In this document: positions 1-9,906 of the stretch, piece after piece
Position numbering within the stretch: position 1 is the first letter of the stretch
How the letters are laid out: every line of letters begins with the position of its first letter
NCBI RefSeq assembly: GCF_009687885.1
Contig: NZ_BLAF01000011.1
Coordinates: forward strand, 1-64,000
Source: Acrocarpospora pleiomorpha
Lineage (GTDB): Bacteria; Actinomycetota; Actinomycetes; Streptosporangiales; Streptosporangiaceae
Reading direction: 5' to 3'
Length of the DNA stretch: 64,000 bases
Made by a program: the position numbers and the translations under genes
Notes under the pieces: generated by a model
What the model was told of the DNA's origin: nothing
What the model saw: the letters and a program-made list of their open reading frames with translations, nothing else
Database searches by the model: none

Positions 1-1
1 G

Positions 2-322
2 CGCAACGAGGCCGCCGCCCACCTGACCGTCGCGCACGCCCTCTTCGAGGAGCTGCGGGCGCTCCCGTTCCTGGAGCGGTGCGCGCAGGAGCTGACGGCC
101 TGCGGCCGGTCGCCGGTGGTGACGCCCGGGGACCGGCACGAAGGCCTCACCGCTCAGGAGAACGTGGTGGCCAGGCTCGCGGTGGCGGGCCTGGGCAACA
201 AGCAGATCGCCAGAGAGATGATGCTGAGCGTGAAGACCGTCGAGTACCACATGACCAACATCCTGGCCAAACTCGGCATCCCTTCCCGCGCGGCCCTCGC
301 CGCCCGGCTGAAGCTCACTTGA
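2..322 (+). CDS. LuxR-family transcriptional regulator, C-terminal part (5' end outside window)
   Basis: Open reading frame from the window edge to a TGA at 320-322, giving about 106 residues. The last ~65 residues form a LuxR-type helix-turn-helix: LTAQENVVARLA (usually LTxxExxVxxLA), then GLGNKQIAREMMLSVKTVEYH, then the recognition-helix end TNILAKLGIPSRAALAARL. Upstream is a short helical stretch like the end of the TPR/ATPase region of large LuxR (LAL/MalT-like) regulators. The domain binds DNA as a dimer; the signal-sensing part lies outside the window. The stop overlaps the convergent glycosidase gene by 8 nt. Confidence 0.85.
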   Translation, partial: RNEAAAHLTVAHALFEELRALPFLERCAQELTACGRSPVVTPGDRHEGLTAQENVVARLAVAGLGNKQIAREMMLSVKTVEYHMTNILAKLGIPSRAALAARLKLT

Positions 323-2324
323 TCCTGAACTCGCCACCGATCCGATCGAGGTCGGCGGGATGGTCGGCGATGAGAATCTCGGCGCCGACCTTCACGCCCG
401 CGGGGACGGCCGAGTCGAGGTAGCCGTTCACGCCCTTGACCAGGAAGTCGTCGAGTTCGCCGCCGACCAGCCTGACGATGGCCGCCCCGCCGCGCGCGGT
501 GATGAGCTCGATCGAGCGGCCGTCGAGTTCGATCAGGACGGCCCCCTCGTGGTCGCTCATGGTGAGCACGGTCAGGTAGGAGACGTCCAGCTCCGGGTGG
601 GTACGGAGGAAGGCGTCCGCGTGGCCGTCCACCACCCTGACGCGCGGCTCAGGGAGATCGCAGGAGGCGCCGGTGAGGGCTTCGGCGAGGATGCGGCAAG
701 GGCGGAGGAACTCGTCCAGGGCCGGGGCCGGGCCGTCAACCTCCACCTGGTTGCCCGCTTCGATGTGGGCGGCCAGCAGGCGCTGCACCTGGCGGTGCAT
801 GAAGGCGCCGCCGGGCACGGTGAGGCGCGGATGCGCGGACAGATCGGTGGCGCTTTCGAGCTCCACGACCCGGTAGTCGCGGCCCGCCGCGCGCATCCGG
901 TCGTGGAAGGCGCGCAGCGAGCGGCCCAGTTGAGGGCCGTCCCCCGGTCCCGACCAGGCGGCGATGCCCGCGTAGGGCAGGTAGAGGCCGTAGCTCGCGC
1001 TGGTCTCCGGCACGCATTCCAGGAACTCGGCGCCGTGCTGGGCGAGGAAGTCGGCCAGGGAGCGCACCGCGTGGGCCTTCGGGGTGACCGTGCCGTCCTC
1101 GGCGATGGGGGCAGAATCCGGATACGGGGAGTCGTGCACCGAGTCCAGGCCCTCCAGCCAGCCGGAGGTCCCGACGCCCGTGTACACGTTGAACCCGGTC
1201 GCGCCCGCCGCCATCGCCAGCAGGGACTGGTGGAAGCTGGTCGTGGCGTCGGCGTAGGCCGGGTCGTACAGCTCGGAGAAGCCCCAGTTCTCCTCCAGGT
1301 TGGGGCCGGGGGCGCGCTTGGCGGCCAGCACGTATCTGGCCTGGGAGTCGGGGTTGGCGGAGACGACGCCCATCCAGTTGGTGAAGCCGTAGTTGATGCC
1401 GTCCCAGAGTTCGGGGCGGACCCGGGCCAGCCAGTCGTCGAAGGAGTGGTGGTGCTCGGCGGGCGGGTTCAGGTTGACCACCACCGGCACCCGGCAGTTC
1501 ACCGCGGCCGCCCAGCGGTGGTAGACCTCGGCCAGGTATTCGGCGTGGAACCGCCCCCAGTCGGCGTAGCCCTGCTGCTCCTCCGAACGCGCGGGCGCGC
1601 TCCACTCGCGGGGCGGCTGGATCTCCTGCCAGTCCGCTATCGCGGTGCCGTGGACGCGGTTGTACTCCTGCGGGGTGCCGTACCAGGCCCGCAGGCGGGA
1701 CCGGAAGAAGCCGAGGCCCGAGGCGCTGTAGTCGTAGGCGGACAGCGGCAGCGCGCCGCTGGTGAAGATGCCCTCGTTGGCGATCTGCATGAGGATGACC
1801 GGGCCCTCCGGCCAGGTCGCCGCCTCCAGCACCTCCTTGCCGGTGGCGGCCAGCCACTGCGTCACCAGCGGGTCGAACACCGGCCCGAGCGGCGCGGGCA
1901 GCGGCTCCCCCAGCCAGGCGGACGCCTCGCCGCGCGCGTCCAGCAGCGGCTCGATGGCCGGGTTGGTGCGCGGGCAGACCCAGTCGGGCAGGCCGCCGTA
2001 GTTGGTCTCGGCGTGGATGAACGGGCCGGGCTTGGCGACGACCCGCAGCCCGAGCTCATGGCACAGGGAGAGGAATCCGACCACGTCCCGGCTGGGATGG
2101 GTCTGCCCGGAGAAGTCCGGCGGGCCGTCGGGGGTGGGCTGGTGGTGGCGCCAGGGCAGGTAGCAGCTGATCACTTGGATGCCGAGATCGTCCCGGATCG
2201 CGCGCAGCCGGTCGGCCCACACCGCCGGGTCGTCCCGGTAGTAGGGATAGTCGGCGGTGACGAGCGCCTCGGGCTCGCCTTCGATGACGGTCACCCCGTC
2301 GCGGACCTCGATGGTCACGCTCAC
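315..2324 (-). CDS. Beta-galactosidase, glycoside hydrolase family 35-like
   Basis: 669 residues, GTG start with an ACGGAG Shine-Dalgarno just upstream. The N-terminal (beta/alpha)8 barrel carries GH35 signatures: KPGPFIHAE at residues 98-106 (RPGPYICAEW in classical GH35), followed by GGLPDW, and the acid/base region LMQIANEG (residues 178-185), equivalent to QVENEYG. A Glu pair near 344-345 (NLEENWG) may supply the nucleophile. No signal peptide is visible, so it probably acts in the cytoplasm on imported galactosides. It is divergent from a ROK regulator and likely controlled by it through the AT-rich region between them. Exact substrate is not readable from sequence; family assignment is from motifs only. 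Confidence 0.8.
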   Translation of the reverse strand: MSVTIEVRDGVTVIEGEPEALVTADYPYYRDDPAVWADRLRAIRDDLGIQVISCYLPWRHHQPTPDGPPDFSGQTHPSRDVVGFLSLCHELGLRVVAKPGPFIHAETNYGGLPDWVCPRTNPAIEPLLDARGEASAWLGEPLPAPLGPVFDPLVTQWLAATGKEVLEAATWPEGPVILMQIANEGIFTSGALPLSAYDYSASGLGFFRSRLRAWYGTPQEYNRVHGTAIADWQEIQPPREWSAPARSEEQQGYADWGRFHAEYLAEVYHRWAAAVNCRVPVVVNLNPPAEHHHSFDDWLARVRPELWDGINYGFTNWMGVVSANPDSQARYVLAAKRAPGPNLEENWGFSELYDPAYADATTSFHQSLLAMAAGATGFNVYTGVGTSGWLEGLDSVHDSPYPDSAPIAEDGTVTPKAHAVRSLADFLAQHGAEFLECVPETSASYGLYLPYAGIAAWSGPGDGPQLGRSLRAFHDRMRAAGRDYRVVELESATDLSAHPRLTVPGGAFMHRQVQRLLAAHIEAGNQVEVDGPAPALDEFLRPCRILAEALTGASCDLPEPRVRVVDGHADAFLRTHPELDVSYLTVLTMSDHEGAVLIELDGRSIELITARGGAAIVRLVGGELDDFLVKGVNGYLDSAVPAGVKVGAEILIADHPADLDRIGGEFRIK

Positions 2325-2351
2325 TCCGTTTCGTCGTGGATCAACGCGTTA

Positions 2352-2385
2352 TCAAGATTGCCCTAATACATAGTATATATCTTGA
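2352..2385. promoter_or_regulatory. Inverted repeat in the GH35/ROK divergent promoter region
   Basis: TCAAGAT (2352-2358) and ATCTTGA (2379-2385) form perfect 7-bp inverted arms 20 bp apart in a strikingly AT-rich stretch, in otherwise ~70% GC DNA, between the two divergent genes. Position and symmetry fit an operator for the adjacent ROK repressor, overlapping the promoter of the glycosidase. The regulatory role is inferred. Confidence 0.45.
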
Positions 2386-2484
2386 AAAAAGTCACCATTA
2401 GATCTCCTCATACCAGGTGAAGACCCCAGATGACTTATTTCAAAGCCTGAGCTAACGTGGGCCCAGACATGGGGGAGGAAGATC

Positions 2485-3678
2485 ATGGCAAGGCCCGAGC
2501 GCAGGACGGTACGCGACCTCCGGAAGGGGAACCGGGCGGTGCTGCTGCGCGCGCTCTACTTCGTGGGGCCCACCAGCCGCCACGAACTCACCGCGCTGAC
2601 CGGACTGAGCGCCGCGACGGTCAGCAACGTGACCGGAGACCTGCTCTCCGACAACGTCATCGTCGAGGCCGGCCTGGTCGACTCCGACGGCGGCCGCCCC
2701 CGGGTGCTGCTGCGGGTCAACCCGGTGTACGGCTACGCGATCGGCGTCGACGTCGGCGAGACGCACGTCCGGGTGGAGCTGTTCGACCTCGACATGAACG
2801 AGAAGGCCAAGGCCGAGTTCGCGCTGCGTCCCGGCGGGCACGAGGTCGAACTGGTGGTCGGGCACATCCTGGCCGGGATCGAGGCGGTGCTGGCCGACGG
2901 CGGGGTCGCCCCTGAGCAGGTCCTCGGCATCGGCATCGGCGTGCCGGGCATCGTCGAGAGCGGTCCCGACGCGCTGATCCACGCCCAGACCTTCGGGTGG
3001 GACTCGGTGCCGCTGGCCGCGCTGCTGCGGGAGGGGACCTCGCTCCCGCTGTACGTCGACAACGGCGCGAAGACGATGGGTCAGGCCGAGCTCTGGTTCG
3101 GCGCCGGGCGAGGATCGCGGAACGCGGTCATCGCCCTGATCGGGTCGGGTGTGGGGGCGAGCATCATCACCGACGGGGTCACCTACCGAGGGGCCAACAG
3201 CAGCGCCGGTGAGTGGGGGCATACGAAGATCGCGCTGGGCGGGCGGACCTGCCGGTGCGGGGGGCGCGGGTGCCTGGAGGCGTACATCGGGGCGGAGGCG
3301 ATCCTGGAGCGTGCCGGGCTGCCCCTGGACACGGCCACCGAGCAGGCTCAGCTGGCCGAACTCGTGCGGTCGGGATCTCCGGTGATCGACGAGACGGTGG
3401 AATACCTGGGCGCGGGCCTGGCCAACCTGATCAACCTCTTCAACCCCGAGCGCATCGTCGTCGGCGGCTGGGCGGGCCTCACCCTCGGCCACCACCTGCT
3501 GACCAAAATCAAGAAGGCCGCCGCCGAGAACTGCCTCACCCAGCCCTTCTCCACGGCCTCCATCGTGCTGGGCCGCCTCGGCCCCGACGCGGTCGCCCTC
3601 GGCGCGGCCACCCTCGTGATCGAGGAATTCCTGCTCAACAACACCGCCTCCCCCGCCCGCGCGGCGGCCGCCCTTTAG
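2485..3678 (+). CDS. ROK-family transcriptional regulator
   Basis: 397 residues; ATG preceded by GGGGAGGAAGATC. Residues ~1-75 form a MarR-like winged helix (RELTALTGLSAATVSNVTGDLL), followed by the ROK ATP-binding fold beginning YAIGVDVGETHVRV. The ROK zinc motif CRCGGRGCLEAYIG lies near residues 254-267, and NGAKTMGQAE and NLFNPERIVVGG are typical of the family. Such proteins repress sugar-utilisation genes and release DNA on binding a sugar or sugar phosphate. It is divergent from the GH35 gene, which is the probable target. It does not look like a glucokinase because the N-terminal wHTH is present. Confidence 0.9.
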   Translation: MARPERRTVRDLRKGNRAVLLRALYFVGPTSRHELTALTGLSAATVSNVTGDLLSDNVIVEAGLVDSDGGRPRVLLRVNPVYGYAIGVDVGETHVRVELFDLDMNEKAKAEFALRPGGHEVELVVGHILAGIEAVLADGGVAPEQVLGIGIGVPGIVESGPDALIHAQTFGWDSVPLAALLREGTSLPLYVDNGAKTMGQAELWFGAGRGSRNAVIALIGSGVGASIITDGVTYRGANSSAGEWGHTKIALGGRTCRCGGRGCLEAYIGAEAILERAGLPLDTATEQAQLAELVRSGSPVIDETVEYLGAGLANLINLFNPERIVVGGWAGLTLGHHLLTKIKKAAAENCLTQPFSTASIVLGRLGPDAVALGAATLVIEEFLLNNTASPARAAAAL

Positions 3679-3824
3679 CAGCGCGCGGACAGATACGGCT
3701 ATTTTCGGACGCCCGCGCGATACGGCCCGTCAAGCGGTGCGGTGGTCGCCCACCCCGTCGGAGTCACCTGGTACGGTCAGTGGCCCACCCCGACGCCAAG
3801 CCGCCGCGACCCCAAGGAGCCACG

Positions 3825-4052
3825 TTGACGATCGACAACCTTGACCTCGCCGACAGCGCCCGCGCTCTGGCCGACAGCGAGCCCGCCGGCACCCTCGAAC
3901 ACGCCGCCGCGGCCTCGGTGGCCATCACCTGCGCCACCACCCGGGACGCCGACCAGGCCAGAACCGCGCTCGCGGGCATCTCCCCCGAGAACGTCCGCCA
4001 GGCGGCCCTGGCCCTGTTCGACCGGCTCTCCGCCCAGGCGCAGGCGCACTGA
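3825..4052 (+). CDS. Small hypothetical protein (75 aa), TTG start
   Basis: The TTG at 3825 has a perfect AAGGAG at 3814-3819 with 5-nt spacing, which decides the start over longer readings of the same frame. The product is an acidic, Ala-rich, probably all-helical protein (TIDNLDLADSARALADSE..., ending FDRLSAQAQAH) with no signal peptide or membrane segment. I do not recognise a family. It stands alone between the ROK regulator and the convergent protease gene; codon use (GC-rich third positions) supports it being real. Confidence 0.6.
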   Translation: MTIDNLDLADSARALADSEPAGTLEHAAAASVAITCATTRDADQARTALAGISPENVRQAALALFDRLSAQAQAH

Positions 4053-4120
4053 CCCCGCCCGGCCGCCCGGCCGGGGCGGTAGTCGTGCACCGCCCCAACC
4101 GGATTCATCGGGGTTTCAGG

Positions 4121-5611
4121 TCAGCCGCGCCGCCACTTCTGGTTGGCGCCGCCCGAGCAGTCCCACTGCTGGAGCGGGGTGCCGGTGCCGCCCCAGCCGG
4201 TGACGTCCACGCACTTGTTCGACTGCGGGTTGACCAGGTCGCCCGCGCCGGTCAGCACGAACTGCTGGGCCGGGTTGCCGCTGCAGGTGGCCAGCTGGAT
4301 CGCGGCGCCGTTGGCGGTGGAACCCCAGGCCACGTCCATGCAGAGCCCGAAGGCGCGGATGGTGCCGTCGCCTGGGAAGGTCCAGTTCTGGGCGTTGGTG
4401 CCGTTGCAGGTCCACAGCTGCAGCCGCTGCCCGTCCGCGCCGTTGGAGTTGGGCACGTCGATGCACTTGTCCTGCCACCCGATCAGGCGGCTGGTCCCGC
4501 CGCCCCCTGAGGTGGTCAGGGTCAGGCCGTACGCGCCGAGGATCTCGTTGACCGGCTGGTAGAACGTGGTGCCGCCGGTCGAGCAGTTGCCGGAGCCGCC
4601 GGAGGTGACGCCCTGGGCCTGGTTGCCCGAGATCCACGAGCCGCCCGAGTCGCCCGGCTGCGCGCAGGCGGTGGTCTGGGTGAGGCCGTGCACCAGCTGG
4701 CCCGAGTAGCTCACGGTGACGTTCTTGGCCTGGATGACCCCGCAGCGCCAGCCGGTGGTCCGCCCGGACCGGCAGATGGACGCGCCGACGACGGCCTCCT
4801 GCGAACCGGCGACGGTGACGTTGCCGCCGCTGTAGTTGTTCACCCACGGGCGCGGCGTCCAGTTGCCGTTGGTCCGCACCCAGGCGTAGTCGTTGCCGGG
4901 GAAGGATGATCCGGCGAAGGTGCCCTGGCTGACGTTGTTGTAGCCGAGCGTGGGGCTGCCGGTGCCGCCGCAGTGTCCGGCGGTGACGAAGCCGCCGTTG
5001 ACCGAGAAGCCGATGGAGCAGAGGGTGTTGCCGTTGATGACGTACTGGTCGCCGCCGCGGATGTCGTACAGGGGCTGCGGGGCTTCGCCGGTCGTCACCC
5101 GCGCGGTGGCCGCGTCCAGACCGGCGGCCTTGACGAACCGCTCCCCCGATTCACGGTCGGCCGCCGTCACCGCGATGGTGTTGGTGGCGACGTCGACGTG
5201 CCAGGTGTGCACGCCCTTGCCCGCCGCTCCGAAGGACCGGTCGAGCGTGGCCTTGGCCTCGGCGAGCTGCTTCTCGCTCCGCGCGACCTGGACGGGCGCG
5301 CCGCCCGCCGCGCGGACGAGCTGGGCGTCCTGCTCGTTGAGCACGCCGACCTTGAGGCGGCCTTCGGCGACGCCGTACCAGGCGCCGCCGAACCGGTCGC
5401 CCAGGCGGGAACGGAGTTGCCGCTCCACGACGGAGGCTCCGGCTTCGTGCGCTTGCCGGACTCGGGCCTGAGGTTCCGACAGGCCGAGGTCTCTCTGCAG
5501 CGCGTCCTGCGCGGGAGTGGGGGTCGGTCCTGACTCGGCGGTCGCGCTCGCCGCGGGCACGGCGAATGCGAATGCCAGCACGGCCGCGCTGGTCAACACG
5601 GTTTTTCTCAC
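4121..5611 (-). CDS. Secreted S1-family (streptogrisin/alpha-lytic type) serine protease with ricin-B lectin domain
   Basis: 496 residues, GTG start with AGAGGA upstream. Residues 1-24 are a Sec signal peptide (MRKTVLTSAAVLAFAFAVP...). Residues ~30-175 are the alpha-lytic-type propeptide that assists folding and is cleaved. The mature protease starts near 180 and has the triad His213 (TAGHC), Asp241 (NDYAWV) and Ser322 (PGDSGGSW), with paired cysteines as in streptogrisins. A short Gly-rich linker leads to a C-terminal ricin-type beta-trefoil (about 375-496) with three repeats ending QNW, QQF and QKW, expected to bind polysaccharide. The palindrome at 5649-5662 and a TTGACT at about 5695 on the same strand suggest regulated transcription. 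Confidence 0.92.
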   Translation of the reverse strand: MRKTVLTSAAVLAFAFAVPAASATAESGPTPTPAQDALQRDLGLSEPQARVRQAHEAGASVVERQLRSRLGDRFGGAWYGVAEGRLKVGVLNEQDAQLVRAAGGAPVQVARSEKQLAEAKATLDRSFGAAGKGVHTWHVDVATNTIAVTAADRESGERFVKAAGLDAATARVTTGEAPQPLYDIRGGDQYVINGNTLCSIGFSVNGGFVTAGHCGGTGSPTLGYNNVSQGTFAGSSFPGNDYAWVRTNGNWTPRPWVNNYSGGNVTVAGSQEAVVGASICRSGRTTGWRCGVIQAKNVTVSYSGQLVHGLTQTTACAQPGDSGGSWISGNQAQGVTSGGSGNCSTGGTTFYQPVNEILGAYGLTLTTSGGGGTSRLIGWQDKCIDVPNSNGADGQRLQLWTCNGTNAQNWTFPGDGTIRAFGLCMDVAWGSTANGAAIQLATCSGNPAQQFVLTGAGDLVNPQSNKCVDVTGWGGTGTPLQQWDCSGGANQKWRRG

Positions 5612-5648
5612 GACTGGTCCTCTTGAGGGTAGGGGACGGGACGAGGCG

Positions 5649-5662
5649 TGAGAGCGCTCTCA
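5649..5662. promoter_or_regulatory. Perfect 14-bp palindrome TGAGAGCGCTCTCA upstream of the protease gene
   Basis: TGAGAGCGCTCTCA is self-complementary and lies 38 bp upstream of the protease start codon. It has the same layout as LacI-family operators of actinomycetes such as the CebR box TGGGAGCGCTCCCA, differing at two symmetric positions. Position suggests repression of the secreted protease by a sugar-responsive LacI-type regulator encoded elsewhere. Confidence 0.6.
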
Positions 5663-5754
5663 GGAAAGAAACTTTTCATTTATGACAGTCGAAGTCAATA
5701 CAGTCAGCCAGGGGGTGTGGGCCCTGCGCACGCGCAGGGCCCTGGGGCCTGGGT

Positions 5755-7032
5755 TCAGCGCAGGGGCTTGGGGAGGCGGATGGTGACGATCCGGGTCTTC
5801 ACCCCGGAGTCGATCAGGCGGCCGTCCGTGCCGAACTCGCCGAGGCCGAAGTCGTTGTCGTTGACGACCACCAGGGTGCGGGGGTCGAGCAGGGCGATGC
5901 CCTCGACCTTGCCGGGGAGGGTGGGGGCCACCACGGAGAGGTCGACGACGAGGGACTTGGGGGCGGGCCTGACGGCGGACAGGTCGGAGAGCGCTTCCAG
6001 GGAGGGCGTGGTGTCCGCCCTGTCGTAGCGGCCGCCGAGGAGGTTCTTGGCCTTGGCCAGGTTGATCTGGTAGATCCGGGCGACGTTGTCGGTGCGCTCG
6101 TCGACGAGCAGGCGGTCGCCGCCCACGTGGACAAGACCGGAGATCTTCATCTGGCTCTGGTCGCCGTTGACCTTCGGGTCGAAGGTGGTGACATCCTCGA
6201 ACTGGTAGGCGTACTCGCCGGTGACCCGGCCGCGCCGGATGTCGAAGGTGAGGATGCGGGCGACGCGTGACTTGTCGCCGACGGCCTTGGTGGGGTTCTG
6301 GAGCGGGCTCTGCACGGCGAGGTAGAGCGTGTTGCCGTTGATGGCCAGGCCCTCGAATCCGCGGTTCTGGGGGCGAGTGGCGAGGATGCCGGGAAGCACG
6401 TGCCTGACGGGGTAGTCGGCGCCGGTCAGGTTCAGCCCGGCCGGGACGTACCGGGCGATCACCACGCCCCTGGCGGAGACGTGCAGCAGCGACGGGCTGT
6501 ACTCGTCGACCAGCCAGAAGTCCCCGTTCCTGGCCCGCACGATGTCCTCGGTGTCCACCCCGCTCGGGTTGTACGGCAGCGCGGTCTGGCCGTCCCAGGT
6601 GTACGGAAGCTCGTCGTGGCCCTGCTGGTTGGAGATGCCCGTGACCGGCTTGCCGGAACGGCCGACGAGCGGGATGTACTTCTTGATCTCCACACCGAAC
6701 CGGGTCGCCACCTGGACGATCGCCGGCGCGAACTCGGGGATGGGGAACGTGCGGCGCTTCTCGCCGTTGACGGTGAGCTGGCCGTTGGGGCCGCGGTCGG
6801 TGACCATCCAGAAGTCACCCCTGCGGGCCGCCGGGAAGAGCCCGCTGCCGACGCCGCCCAGGTTGATGCCGCGGTCGTCCTTGATCGACCGCTGGAGTTC
6901 GCCCAGCGGCATGGTCGGGAAGGTCACGTCCTTGATCACGACCGGCTCGCGGGCGGGCTGGGCCGTGGCCGTACCGGGGATGGCGAGCGTCGCGGCGGCC
7001 AGGGCCAGACCGGCGAGGGCGGGACGGAACAT
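5755..7032 (-). CDS. Exported esterase-like activity of phytase family protein
   Basis: 425 residues. The N-terminus (MFRPALAGLALAAATLAIPGTATAQP) is a clear Sec signal peptide with an AxA cleavage region. The remainder matches the phytase-like esterase family (PF13449): GINLGGVGSGL, DFWMVTDRGPNG, GVDTEDIVRARNGDFWLVDEY, NRGFEGLAINGN, and KVEGIALLDPRTLVVVNDNDFG. These strands are typical of a beta-propeller fold. Substrate is unknown for most members; phosphate-ester or lactone hydrolysis outside the cell is the usual assumption. It stands alone; spacing to the next gene is 90 nt. Confidence 0.85.
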   Translation of the reverse strand: MFRPALAGLALAAATLAIPGTATAQPAREPVVIKDVTFPTMPLGELQRSIKDDRGINLGGVGSGLFPAARRGDFWMVTDRGPNGQLTVNGEKRRTFPIPEFAPAIVQVATRFGVEIKKYIPLVGRSGKPVTGISNQQGHDELPYTWDGQTALPYNPSGVDTEDIVRARNGDFWLVDEYSPSLLHVSARGVVIARYVPAGLNLTGADYPVRHVLPGILATRPQNRGFEGLAINGNTLYLAVQSPLQNPTKAVGDKSRVARILTFDIRRGRVTGEYAYQFEDVTTFDPKVNGDQSQMKISGLVHVGGDRLLVDERTDNVARIYQINLAKAKNLLGGRYDRADTTPSLEALSDLSAVRPAPKSLVVDLSVVAPTLPGKVEGIALLDPRTLVVVNDNDFGLGEFGTDGRLIDSGVKTRIVTIRLPKPLR

Positions 7033-7122
7033 CGGCGTGCCTCTCGTTCATTCAGGATGAGCGAGCCTGAACCTATCGACGGCGGGAGACCTCCAGTTGA
7101 AGCAGCGGTGAACGCTGACCCG

Positions 7123-7746
7123 TCACGCCTCTTCGATCAGCGCGGGGTGGCGGGGGCGGTCCATGCTGACCGCCACGTCGGCGACGCTCGCCGGGGCCAC
7201 CTCCTCCTCGTAGCGCAGGAAGGCGGGGATCGTCCACGCGTCGGTCGCCCGCCGCTCCAAGGCCGCCGGTGACAGCCGCAGGTGGACGGTGAAGTCCAGT
7301 GGCAGCCAGCGGCCCAGGAGCAGCGTTCCGTCCAGGAGCAGGATCGCGCCAGGTGGCAGCACTGTGTACGGAGCACGGGTGGCGCGGTCCTTGACCGAGT
7401 CCCACAGCGTGGGCAGGACCTTGCCGGAGCCGCCCGGGTCCAGCGGGGTCAGGACCTCGCGGGTCAGGCCGTTCACGTCGAGCCAGTCGTCGTAGTAGGC
7501 GCCGGGATCCTGCTTGCCGTACTCGAAGCGCAGGGAGGCGGGGCGCAGGAAGTCCCAGGAGGAGACGCGCAGCGTCTCGCGACCGCGGGTGCGCAGCGGC
7601 TCCACCAGGGCGTCGGCCAAGTCGGCGGGGTGGGCGGCGGGGGCGCCGTCTATGGCTACCCGGACCCACTCTTGGCGGGGGTATGCGGCGATCCGATCGG
7701 CGAGGTCCTCGATGAGGCGTTCGGTGGTGATCGGTCGTGCGCGCAT
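7123..7746 (-). CDS. Uridine-kinase-like protein with degenerate P-loop
   Basis: 207 residues from ATG 7746 (GATGAGGAC just upstream); longer readings would run back through the rox gene. The pattern follows actinobacterial uridine-kinase-like NTPases: VAIDGAP at the P-loop position, LRVSSWDFLRPASLRFEYG, AYYDDWLD, ILLLDGTLLLGRWLPLDFTVHL and a C-terminal helix. The Walker A box is not canonical: after IDG it reads APAAHPADLADAL, with neither GK nor S/T where the phosphate-binding loop should be. It follows rox with 7 nt spacing, so it is probably co-transcribed with that resistance gene. It may be catalytically inactive or phosphorylate an unusual substrate. Confidence 0.65.
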   Translation of the reverse strand: MRARPITTERLIEDLADRIAAYPRQEWVRVAIDGAPAAHPADLADALVEPLRTRGRETLRVSSWDFLRPASLRFEYGKQDPGAYYDDWLDVNGLTREVLTPLDPGGSGKVLPTLWDSVKDRATRAPYTVLPPGAILLLDGTLLLGRWLPLDFTVHLRLSPAALERRATDAWTIPAFLRYEEEVAPASVADVAVSMDRPRHPALIEEA

Positions 7747-7753
7747 GTCCTCA

Positions 7754-9271
<1,518 letters not shown>

Positions 9272-9420
9272 CTATAGATTGAGAGTGGCGGGGAGCGGTT
9301 ATCTTGGCCGCACAGATTCCCCCGGACCCCGTATTTCAGGCGCAGCTCAACTGCGCAGACCTTGACCTTGGGATATCGCGGTGACCACGAGCCGGCGCTT
9401 CCATGTAGCAGCGCTCGGGG

Positions 9421-9861
9421 TCAGCGTGGGGCGTACTCGATCTTCTCGAACGGCCAGTCGGCGGCGAGCCATGCGGATACCGCTGTGTACAGCGGCTTGT
9501 CGAGTTGGGCGCGCGAGGCGGTGACCCAGGAGTGGACGCGGGTGACCTGGGGGTCGTCCTTGGCCGGGTAGATGTAGACGCAGCCGATCACGGTGTCGTC
9601 CAGGACCGTGAAAGTGAAACCGCGCCGCTCGGCGAAGTCCTTGGCGTGGCGTTCCAGGTCGCTCAGGTTCTCGGTGATCGGCATGCCGTCGGCGGGCGGC
9701 CACGTGCGGTTCTCGAAGCCGGGGGTGGCGCGGATGTGGCCGATGCTCGACGTCCACGCGGCATGGTCGGCTTCGTTGTACTGGGGTCCGAGGGGCTCCA
9801 GGCGGAAGGCGGGGGTCACCAGTTCGCGTGGCACGGCGAAGTCGTCGGGAACGAAAGGCAT
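9421..9861 (-). CDS. GNAT-like N-acetyltransferase
   Basis: 146 residues. An N-terminal segment LVTPAFRLEPLGPQYNEADHAAW resembles the first strand/helix of GNAT proteins (xFxLEPLxxxxxxxDxxAW), and FTFTVLDDTVIGCVYIYP is the beta-4 region. The following helix should bind acetyl-CoA, but the canonical Q/RxxGxG/A loop is not obvious (VHSWVTASRAQLDKPLYTAVSAWLA replaces it), so activity is uncertain. Acceptor unknown. It is separated from the rox promoter region by about 160 bp in which I see nothing else. Confidence 0.65.
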   Translation of the reverse strand: MPFVPDDFAVPRELVTPAFRLEPLGPQYNEADHAAWTSSIGHIRATPGFENRTWPPADGMPITENLSDLERHAKDFAERRGFTFTVLDDTVIGCVYIYPAKDDPQVTRVHSWVTASRAQLDKPLYTAVSAWLAADWPFEKIEYAPR

Positions 9862-9906
9862 GGTCGCCAGCCTATGCTTCGGCGCTGGAGGGAGCCTGAG
9901 CTGGTT

